Of a stretch of 64,000 bases of DNA, positions 55,193-62,298 are shown piece by piece (within the stretch, counting starts at the first letter, position 1; each line of letters opens with the position of its first letter). The position numbers were made by a program, and so were the translations under genes. The stretch comes from Myxococcus stipitatus DSM 14675 (GTDB taxonomy: Bacteria; Myxococcota; Myxococcia; Myxococcales; Myxococcaceae): contig NC_020126.1 of NCBI RefSeq assembly GCF_000331735.1, forward strand, positions 4,712,001 to 4,776,000. Reading direction: 5' to 3'. Below the pieces are notes generated by a model. It made no database searches and had not been told where the DNA came from. It saw nothing but the letters and a program-made list of their open reading frames with translations.

Positions 55193-57607
55193 TCAGGAGC
55201 GCAGCGCCACAACCGTGACGCCGTCGCCGCCCTCGTGGCTCTCGCCCGGGCGATACATGCGGATGTACGGCGAGTTCGCCAGGTAGTCCCGCAGGGCCTG
55301 CTTCAGCGCTCCCGTCCCATGGCCGTGGACGATGAGCGCGGCTTCCTCTCCGCTGCGCATGCCCCGGTCCAGGAACGACTCCACCTCCGCGAGCGCGTCG
55401 TCCGCGCGCATGCCACGCACGTCGCAGCGGAAGTTCGTCGCTTCCACCTGTGACGGCGCCGCGGTGGCCGCGCGCTTCAAGGCCGCATCCTGCTTCTGCC
55501 GCTCCGGGAACTTCGACTGCTGCGGCTTTCGCGAGCGGGAGCCCGACAGCTCCGACGTGGGCACCCGCATCTTCATGGCCCCACCCGCGGACACCACCGC
55601 GAAGTCCTCCGCCAGCTCGAGGATCTCCACGTCCCGGCTCAGCCCGGAGTGGTGGACCCACGCGCCGACCTTCAGGTTCACCGGCCCCGGTGCTTCCACC
55701 TGGAACAGCTCCGCCTTCGCGGCCTGCGCGCGCTTCTGCGCGTCCTCCGCCCGCTGCAACAGCTGCATCCGAGCCTCCGACAGCGCCTTCTCGTTCTGCT
55801 CGGCGCGCAGCTTCGTCAGCAGCTCTCGCACCTCGGCGGCCGCGTGCTCGCTCGCCGCGTGCACGTCCTCGTTGAACTGCATCATCTTCGCGCGGCGCTC
55901 GCGCTCGAAGGTCTGCTTCTGCTTCTCCAGGTCCGCGCGCAGCTCCTCGGCTTCCTTCGCCGCTTGCCGTGCCCGCTCCAGCTCCTCGGAGAGCTTGCGT
56001 CGCTCCTCCTCGGCCGCGGCCAGGGCCTGGGACAGCGGGCCGCCCGCGTTCATCGTCAGGGTGCGTGCGCGCTCGCACACCCGCTGCGGCAGGCCCACGC
56101 GCGCCGCCACCTCGATGGCGGAGGACTGACCCGCCGCGCCCATCTGCAACCGGTACGTCGGCGCCATGCGCTTCGAGTCGAAGCCCACCCGCGCGTTGAG
56201 GAAGCGCGGGTCCATGTGCGCCAGGGCCTTGAGCTCCTCCAGGTGCGTGGTCACCAGCGCCACCGCGCCCTTCGCCAGCAGGTCCTCGAGCACCGCGATG
56301 GCGATGGCCGCACCCTCGCGAGGGTCCGTGTCCGCGGCGATTTCATCAATCATCACCAGCGAGCCCTCGCCGGCCACCGCGATGATATCCCGCAGCATCA
56401 CCACGTGAGCGCTGAACGTGGACAGGCCCTGCGCCAGGTCCTGCGAGTCGCCCACCGTGGAGTGCACGGAGCGGTACAGCGGCATCTTCGAGCCTTCCGC
56501 CACCGGAATCGGCAGGCCCGCGCGCAGCATCAGCGCGCACAGCCCCACGCCCGTCAGCGTCACCGTCTTGCCGCCCGCGTTGGGGCCCGACACCACCAAC
56601 GCCTTCGCGACGCCGTTGAGCGTCACGTCGTTGGCCACCACCTCCGTGCCCTTGAGCACCAGGCGGGGATGGCGCAGCAGGCGCAGCTCCAGTTCCGTCA
56701 CATCCGCGAACGCGGGCGTGGTCGCGTCCAGGTCCGCGGAGAGGATGGCCACGGCCTCGGCCTCGTCCAGCTCCGCCACGGCCTCCAGGCCCTCGATGAT
56801 GCGGTCCGACTCCCGGCCGAGCTGTTGGCTCAGCTCCTGGAGCACCCGCCGCTCCTCTTCCGTCACCACCGACTGCGCGATGGCCAGGTCGTTGCCCAGG
56901 CCCACCATCACCTGCGGCTCCATGAAGAGCGTCTGGCCCGTCTGGCTCGCGTTGTGGACGATGCCGTCGATCTCCGAGCGGTAGTTCGACACCACCGGCA
57001 CCACGTACCGTCCGTTGCGCAGCGTGTAGTAGTTCTCACGCAGCTTCGAGACGAAGTTCACGTCGTGGAGCATCTCGTCCAGACGCGTCTTGATGCGGCG
57101 GTGAAGGCCGCGAGCGCGATCTCGTGCCTCGCGGAGCTCGGGGCTGGCCCGGTCCGAGATCTCACCGTCGGGCTCGAAGCACTGGTCGATTCGCCGCGCC
57201 AGCGACTCCAGGATGGGGAGCCTGCGGGCGATGTCCATCAGGCGGGGGACTCGCTCCTTGCGCTCGTCCAGGGCCTCACGAGTGCGGACGAAGGCGAACA
57301 GGAGCTGTGCGGCGTCAATCAGCTGCCGCGGCTCCAGGATCCCACCCTTGGCCGCATGCCCCGCGGGGATGCGCAGGTCCACCACGCCGCCGAGGGGGAG
57401 GGAGAACTGCTCCTGGGAGAGGGCGCGCGACTCGGCCACCAAGGCCAGCGCCTCCGAGACCTGCTCCGCCGTGTCGTGGAACGGGCGGGCGAGGACTCGC
57501 TCCCGTCCTGGCTCGGTCCGACAGCGCTGCGTCAGGGCCCGGAGCACATCCGAGAAACCAAGGTCTTCCAGTGTTTTTTCGGAGATCTGCACGGTCATGG
57601 GTTTCAT
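55193..57607 (-). CDS. mutS2: Endonuclease MutS2
   Basis: About 804 residues. MutS-like core with Walker A GPNAGGKTVTLTG, then MIDEIAADTDPREGAAIA, a long coiled coil (about 520-650), a KOW-like part (VGAWVHHSGLSRDVEILEL) and a C-terminal Smr nuclease domain with CDVRGMRADDAL and VHGHGTGALK. Lacks the mismatch-binding N-terminus of MutS1. Roles known for the family: suppression of homologous recombination and rescue of collided ribosomes. ATG at 57607 chosen; ATG 57598 and TTG 57628 are alternatives. Strong terminator downstream. Confidence 0.95.
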   Translation of the reverse strand: MKPMTVQISEKTLEDLGFSDVLRALTQRCRTEPGRERVLARPFHDTAEQVSEALALVAESRALSQEQFSLPLGGVVDLRIPAGHAAKGGILEPRQLIDAAQLLFAFVRTREALDERKERVPRLMDIARRLPILESLARRIDQCFEPDGEISDRASPELREARDRARGLHRRIKTRLDEMLHDVNFVSKLRENYYTLRNGRYVVPVVSNYRSEIDGIVHNASQTGQTLFMEPQVMVGLGNDLAIAQSVVTEEERRVLQELSQQLGRESDRIIEGLEAVAELDEAEAVAILSADLDATTPAFADVTELELRLLRHPRLVLKGTEVVANDVTLNGVAKALVVSGPNAGGKTVTLTGVGLCALMLRAGLPIPVAEGSKMPLYRSVHSTVGDSQDLAQGLSTFSAHVVMLRDIIAVAGEGSLVMIDEIAADTDPREGAAIAIAVLEDLLAKGAVALVTTHLEELKALAHMDPRFLNARVGFDSKRMAPTYRLQMGAAGQSSAIEVAARVGLPQRVCERARTLTMNAGGPLSQALAAAEEERRKLSEELERARQAAKEAEELRADLEKQKQTFERERRAKMMQFNEDVHAASEHAAAEVRELLTKLRAEQNEKALSEARMQLLQRAEDAQKRAQAAKAELFQVEAPGPVNLKVGAWVHHSGLSRDVEILELAEDFAVVSAGGAMKMRVPTSELSGSRSRKPQQSKFPERQKQDAALKRAATAAPSQVEATNFRCDVRGMRADDALAEVESFLDRGMRSGEEAALIVHGHGTGALKQALRDYLANSPYIRMYRPGESHEGGDGVTVVALRS

Positions 57608-57673
57608 GCGAGGCCGTCCGGCCGTCAAGAGGATCTATTGAGGAGCCGGGCTTGGCTCTGCTATCTGCCGCGC

Positions 57674-58414
57674 ATGCACTGGGTTTTCCTGGTGGCTTGC
57701 CTGGCGGGCGCACCCGACGCCACGCGGGCCTCCACCCTGACGCTGGCACAGTCCCAGCCCTCGGCCCCCGCGCCCACGTCGCTCTCCGACGCCCTGGCGC
57801 TGGAAGCGGGCGGGGATGACACCGCCGCGCTCCAGGCCGTCGAGGCCCTGGTCCGGGCAAAGCCCCAATGGGAGCTGCCCCGGTTGGAGGCGGCCCGCTT
57901 GCTGCTGAAGCTGGGGGGCTCCGTCGACCAGGCCCAGGCCCACCTGGACGTGGCGCTCCAGGTGGCTCCGTCGAATCCGCGCGCCTGGTATCTCCAGGGC
58001 CTCCTGTTGGAGGAGCGGGGCCAGCCTCTCCAGGCCGCGCGCGCGTACGAGACGGCGGTGCAGCACCGCGCGTCCTACGAGGAAGCCCGCTTCCGGCTCG
58101 GGGGCCTGTGGGTTTCCCAGGGGGACCTGCTCAAGGCGGAGCTCCACTATCGCTACCTGGTCCGACTCAAGCCTGAGTGGGTGCAGGTACGCCTCCAGCT
58201 CGCCGAGGTGCTCGAGAAGCAGGAGCGACTCTTGGATGCTGAGACAGAACTTCTCGCGGCGCGGGGCTTTCAGCCGGACAGCCCGTTGGTGCTCCGCCGG
58301 CTCGCCGACTTCTACGAGCGGACGGACCGCCCGCAACTGGCGGCGAAGGTGCGCAAGTCCATGGAGCCGCAAGAGAAGCGGCGCATGCGAGCGCTCAAGC
58401 CGTCGCGCCGCTGA
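57674..58414 (+). CDS. Exported TPR-repeat protein
   Basis: About 246 residues. Short hydrophobic signal (WVFLVACLAGA) at the N-terminus. About five TPR units (LLLKLGGSVDQAQAHLDVALQVAPSNPRAWYLQGLLLEERGQPLQAARAYETAVQH...LLKAELHYRYLVRLKPEWVQVRLQLAEVLEKQERLLDAETEL). Basic C-terminus. Function unknown; 66 bases separate it from mutS2 (divergent) and about 65 from the cyclase downstream. Confidence 0.8.
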   Translation: MHWVFLVACLAGAPDATRASTLTLAQSQPSAPAPTSLSDALALEAGGDDTAALQAVEALVRAKPQWELPRLEAARLLLKLGGSVDQAQAHLDVALQVAPSNPRAWYLQGLLLEERGQPLQAARAYETAVQHRASYEEARFRLGGLWVSQGDLLKAELHYRYLVRLKPEWVQVRLQLAEVLEKQERLLDAETELLAARGFQPDSPLVLRRLADFYERTDRPQLAAKVRKSMEPQEKRRMRALKPSRR

Positions 58415-58479
58415 CGGTCGACGTCGCGACGCGTCGTCGCGATTGCACCTCGGAGCGTGGCGCATATGCTGCGCGCGCT

Positions 58480-59808
58480 TTGAAGACCGCCAACCTCGCC
58501 ATCGTCTTCACCGACATCAAGGGCTTCACCGAGCGGACCAGTCGGCAGACGCTGGAGGAGAACCAGCGCCTGCTGCACGTCCACGGTGCCTTGCTGCAAC
58601 CGCTCTTCAAGGCGTTTGGTGGACGCATCGTCAAATCCATCGGTGACGCGTTCCTCGTCACGTTCGAGTCGCCCACCCAGGCGGTCCTCAGCGGCGTCGC
58701 CATCCAGGACCGCCTCTGGCACCACAACCGGGGCGCGCCCGAGTCGGAGCAGATCCAGGTCCGCGTCGCCATCAACGTCGGCGAGGTGCGGCTGGAGGGC
58801 AACGACGTCTTCGGCGAGCCGGTGAACATCGCCGCCCGAGTGGAGGGACTCGCCGAGGCGGGCGAGGTGTACTTCACCGAGGCCGTCTACCTGGCGATGA
58901 ACAAGGCGGAGGTGCCCTCGCGAGAGGTCGGCTCCTTCGAGCTCAAGGGCATCCCCGGCCGCATCCGCGTCTTCCACGTCCCGCGCGCGCCCTATCGGGT
59001 GGAGGCGCCGCAGCCGGGCGCCGTCGCGGAGGCCCCTGGCGCCGAGTCGGTTCCGCCTTACGGAAACCTGGGCCTGTCGCGCGTGCCGGAGTCCGCGCTG
59101 GGCATGCCGTCGGGAGAGTTCGCGCAGATTGGCCAGATGGCCGCGGCCCTGGGCCAGCGCGCCGCCGCGGGTGCGGTGGTATTGGGACAACAGGCCTCCG
59201 TGCTGGGACGTCAGGCTCGGACGGCGGGGGGCTCGCTCCTCACGCGGCTGGAGCAGTCGCTGCCGCCCGGAGGACGACTCGCGGGCGCGCTGCGCTCCCT
59301 GGCGCCGCATGGGAGGGCCTTGTGGGTGGTGGGCGCGCTGGCGGTGTTCGCGGGCGTGGGTGTGCTGGCGTTCGGGGGTGGGGCCACGATGCGGGCCATC
59401 TCCTCGGTGGAGAAGGCGCCCAAGGCGGAGCGCGACCCCTTGGTGAAGGAAGCGCGCAAGCTCATCGCCGAGGTCGAGGACCAGGGCCGCCGGCTCTATC
59501 TGCAGGGGCGTCTGGACGAGGCGATGGAGAACACGCGCCGGGCCATCGACGACTACGCGCGCGCGGTGCGGGCGGGCAACGGCGACGCGGAGGACCGCAT
59601 CATCGACCTGCTCTCGCATTCCTCGTGCGGCGTGCGCGTCGCGGCGGTGGATGCCGTGCGCTCGCTGAAGATGGTGAGCGCGCTGGGCGAGCTGGAGGAT
59701 CTGGCCGATGATGGCGGGGCGGATGATGGCTCGGGCGGCTTCCTGGGGATGGGGAAGTGCGACTCGAAGTCCCATGCGCAGAACGTGCTCAAGAGCTTCA
59801 AGGATTGA
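58480..59808 (+). CDS. Class III adenylate cyclase with C-terminal membrane segment
   Basis: 442 residues. N-terminal class III cyclase domain (1-165): metal aspartates D12 (VFTDIKGFTERT) and D56 (KSIGDAFLV), adenine-type K52, D109 in NDVFGEPVN, and N116-x3-R120 (NIAAR). These fit adenylate rather than guanylate cyclase. Pro/Ala-rich linker, a single membrane segment (279-299), then a C-terminal part with a HEAT-like helix pair (IIDLLSHSSCGVRVAAVDAVRSLK). A cytoplasmic catalytic head followed by a membrane anchor and an outside tail is an unusual order. TTG start. Lies between a TPR protein and the namZ-type gene. Confidence 0.85.
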   Translation: MKTANLAIVFTDIKGFTERTSRQTLEENQRLLHVHGALLQPLFKAFGGRIVKSIGDAFLVTFESPTQAVLSGVAIQDRLWHHNRGAPESEQIQVRVAINVGEVRLEGNDVFGEPVNIAARVEGLAEAGEVYFTEAVYLAMNKAEVPSREVGSFELKGIPGRIRVFHVPRAPYRVEAPQPGAVAEAPGAESVPPYGNLGLSRVPESALGMPSGEFAQIGQMAAALGQRAAAGAVVLGQQASVLGRQARTAGGSLLTRLEQSLPPGGRLAGALRSLAPHGRALWVVGALAVFAGVGVLAFGGGATMRAISSVEKAPKAERDPLVKEARKLIAEVEDQGRRLYLQGRLDEAMENTRRAIDDYARAVRAGNGDAEDRIIDLLSHSSCGVRVAAVDAVRSLKMVSALGELEDLADDGGADDGSGGFLGMGKCDSKSHAQNVLKSFKD

Positions 59809-59847
59809 GGGGCCCGTCTTCGAGCGCCTCGTGAGGAAGGACGCACC

Positions 59848-61029
59848 GTGACGAAGGTGAAGACGGGACTGGACGTGTGGGCGGAGCAGGGCTTCTCGGC
59901 GCTGAAGGGCAAGCGCGTGGGCGCCATCGTCAATCCCACCAGCGTGGACTCGCGCTTCCGCCACCTGGCGGATCTGCTGGCCCAGGCGCCGGGCGTGACG
60001 TTGAGCGCGCTGTTCGGTCCGGAGCACGGCATCCGCGGTGAGGCCCAGTACATGGTGGCCGTGGACGAGGCGAGAGACCGTCGCACGAACGTCCCCGTCT
60101 ACAGCCTCTACGGCTCCACCTTCGAGTCGCTGTCCCCGCGCATCGAGTCGCTGAAGGGCCTGGACGCGCTCGTCTTCGACATCCAGGACGTGGGTTCCCG
60201 CTACTACACCTACGTCTACACGATGGCGCTGGCCATGAAGGTGGCCGCGAAGGCGGGGGTGCCGTTCTACGTGCTGGACCGTCCCAATCCCCTCAACGGT
60301 CAGGCGATGGAAGGCAACCTGGTGGGGGAGGGCTTCCGCTCCTTCGTGGGCCTGTACGCGCTGCCCAACCGCCACGGCATGACGGCCGGGGAGCTCGCGC
60401 GGATGTTCAACGCGCAAGAGGGCTTCGGCTGCGCGCTGACGGTGGTGCCTTGTGAGGGCTGGCGCCGCGAGCACTTCTGGTCCGACACGGGCCTGCCGTT
60501 CATCTCGCCGTCCCCCAACATGCCCACGCCGGACACCGCGCTGGTGTACCCGGGGATATGCCTGGGCGAGGGCACCAACGTCTCCGAGGGGCGCGGGACG
60601 TGCCGACCCTTCGAGCAGTTCGGTGCCCCCTGGGTGGATTCGGACGCACTGCTCTCGCGGCTCGCGAAGGAAGACCTGCCGGGGGTGGCGTTCCGCGCGG
60701 TGGGCTTCACGCCGACGTTCGACAAGTACCGGGGCGAGTCCTGCACGGGCGCGTTCATCCACGTCACGGACCGGCGGGCGTACCAGCCGCTGCGCACGGG
60801 CATCGCCCTCTTCCAGGCGCTCCATGACATCGGCCCCGGGAAGTTCGCCTGGCGCGCGGATGCGTACGAGTTCGTGGAGGACGTGCCCGCGTTCGACCTG
60901 CTGTGCGGGACGGACCAGGTGCGCCGGGGCATCGAAGAGGGCTGGAGCCTGGAGCGCCTCATGGAGGGTTTCTCCGCGCAGACCGAGCGCTTCGCCAAGC
61001 AACGGGAGCCCTACCTGCTGTACGCTTGA
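59848..61029 (+). CDS. namZ: NamZ-type exo-beta-N-acetylmuramidase family protein (DUF1343)
   Basis: 393 residues, DUF1343. Family elements: VGAIVNPTSVDS, LFGPEHGIRGEAQ, DIQDVGSRYYTYVYTM, LDRPNPLNG, GLYALPNRHGMTAGELA, SPNMPTPDTALVYPGICLGEGTNVSEGRGT. In characterised members this family releases terminal MurNAc from cell-wall fragments. No signal peptide is seen, so this copy may act in the cytoplasm on recycled muropeptides. GTG start with AGGAAGGA upstream. First of three closely spaced genes with the phosphoesterase relative and nadD. Confidence 0.88.
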   Translation: MTKVKTGLDVWAEQGFSALKGKRVGAIVNPTSVDSRFRHLADLLAQAPGVTLSALFGPEHGIRGEAQYMVAVDEARDRRTNVPVYSLYGSTFESLSPRIESLKGLDALVFDIQDVGSRYYTYVYTMALAMKVAAKAGVPFYVLDRPNPLNGQAMEGNLVGEGFRSFVGLYALPNRHGMTAGELARMFNAQEGFGCALTVVPCEGWRREHFWSDTGLPFISPSPNMPTPDTALVYPGICLGEGTNVSEGRGTCRPFEQFGAPWVDSDALLSRLAKEDLPGVAFRAVGFTPTFDKYRGESCTGAFIHVTDRRAYQPLRTGIALFQALHDIGPGKFAWRADAYEFVEDVPAFDLLCGTDQVRRGIEEGWSLERLMEGFSAQTERFAKQREPYLLYA

Positions 61030-61045
61030 GCGTGGGACCTTCCAC

Positions 61046-61717
61046 GTGATTGGCGTCTTCTCCGACAGCCACGGCGACCTTCAAGCCTTCGATGCGGCCT
61101 ATGAGCTGCTTCGCTCCCTTGGGGCGCGGCGCTTCCTCTTCACGGGCGCGCGCTACACGGACCTGGATGAGTGGCTGCTCTGGCGGCGGCAGAAGAGCCG
61201 GGGCGGGCGCGAGTACTCGGACGCCGACTTCCTCGCGGACGTGAGCCAGTGGCTGGGCAGCCAGGACGCGCTGCCTCGCACTCCGGCGCGCGCGGCGGCC
61301 CCGGCGGACGTGGTCTCGGAAGAGGACCGGCGGCTCGTGATGGAGCGCTTCGTGCGTGTGCCGGAGCGCGAGTCCCTCCAGTACCGGGACCCCTCCATCA
61401 ACAACAAGGCGATGGACCTCCTGGGCGACACGCTGTGCTGCGTGGTGCATGACAAGAATGACCTGACGCGCGAGGACCTGCTGAACGCGCTCGTCTTCAT
61501 CCACGGCAAGGACTCCGAGCCCAAGGTCGTCCAGATTGGTCCCCGCTACTTCCTGACGCCGGGGCGGCTGGTGGGCGCCGCCGAGCAGACCTGCGGGTTG
61601 TTGGAGAAGGGAGACCGGGACCTGCGCTTCTCCGCGTACCGGCTGGATGGTCACAGGGTGCTGGAGCCGCGGCCTCTGGTATTGGATAAGAAGTCCCCGA
61701 AGCTGACTTTGAAGTGA
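61046..61717 (+). CDS. YfcE/MJ0936-type phosphoesterase relative with lost metal residues
   Basis: About 223 residues. The N-terminus IGVFSDSHGDLQAFDAAYELL is a clear calcineurin-type start (D-x-H kept). The next motifs are altered: GD becomes FTGARYTDLDEW, GNHD becomes VVHDKND, and the C-terminal GHTH becomes FIHGKDSEP. Only part of the dinuclear site remains, so it may be a pseudo-enzyme or have a changed metal site. GTG start 16 bases after the NamZ-type stop; 14 bases before nadD. The order namZ, this gene, nadD suggests one transcript. Confidence 0.7.
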   Translation: MIGVFSDSHGDLQAFDAAYELLRSLGARRFLFTGARYTDLDEWLLWRRQKSRGGREYSDADFLADVSQWLGSQDALPRTPARAAAPADVVSEEDRRLVMERFVRVPERESLQYRDPSINNKAMDLLGDTLCCVVHDKNDLTREDLLNALVFIHGKDSEPKVVQIGPRYFLTPGRLVGAAEQTCGLLEKGDRDLRFSAYRLDGHRVLEPRPLVLDKKSPKLTLK

Positions 61718-61731
61718 TGTGAGGCCCTGAC

Positions 61732-62292
61732 GTGCAGGTCGCGCTGCTTGGAGGCTCGTTCAATCCGCCGCACGTGGGGCACCTGATGGCCGCCGCCTAC
61801 GTGCACGCCACCCAGGGTGTCGACGAGGTGTGGCTCATGCCGTCCTCGCAGCACCCGTTCGGCAAGCAGATGGAGTCCTTCGAGCACCGGGTCGCCATGT
61901 GTGACGCCATGTGCCGGGAGACCTCGGGCTGGCTGAAGACGACGCAGGTGGAGCGCGAGCCGGGCCTGTCGGGCCGCACGGTGGATACGCTCGCCCTGCT
62001 GGTCCAGCGCTATCCGGACGTGAAGTGGTCGCTCATCATCGGCAGCGACATCCTGAAGGACCTGCCGCACTGGAAGGACTTCCACCGCATCGAGGAGATG
62101 GCCCGCGTCATCGTGCTCTATCGCGCGGGCTATCCCGCGCCGGACACGGTGGGCCCGCCCCTGGCAGAGGTGTCCTCCACCGCGATTCGCGAGCAGTTCG
62201 CGCGAGGCGCGGAGCCATCGGACCTGGTGCCCTCCGGTGTCCTGGCCCATGCCCGCGCGGCCGGGCTGTATGGCCTGGGCCGCGCGAAGTAG
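61732..62292 (+). CDS. nadD: Nicotinate-nucleotide adenylyltransferase
   Basis: Makes deamido-NAD from nicotinate mononucleotide and ATP. 186 residues, at the short end for the family. GGSFNPPHVGH (7-17) is the nucleotidyltransferase T/HxGH site, and SSTAIREQF the C-terminal ISSTxIR motif. GTG start. Convergent with the outer-membrane barrel gene, 6 bases between stops. Confidence 0.94.
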   Translation: MQVALLGGSFNPPHVGHLMAAAYVHATQGVDEVWLMPSSQHPFGKQMESFEHRVAMCDAMCRETSGWLKTTQVEREPGLSGRTVDTLALLVQRYPDVKWSLIIGSDILKDLPHWKDFHRIEEMARVIVLYRAGYPAPDTVGPPLAEVSSTAIREQFARGAEPSDLVPSGVLAHARAAGLYGLGRAK

Positions 62293-62298
62293 GACCCG

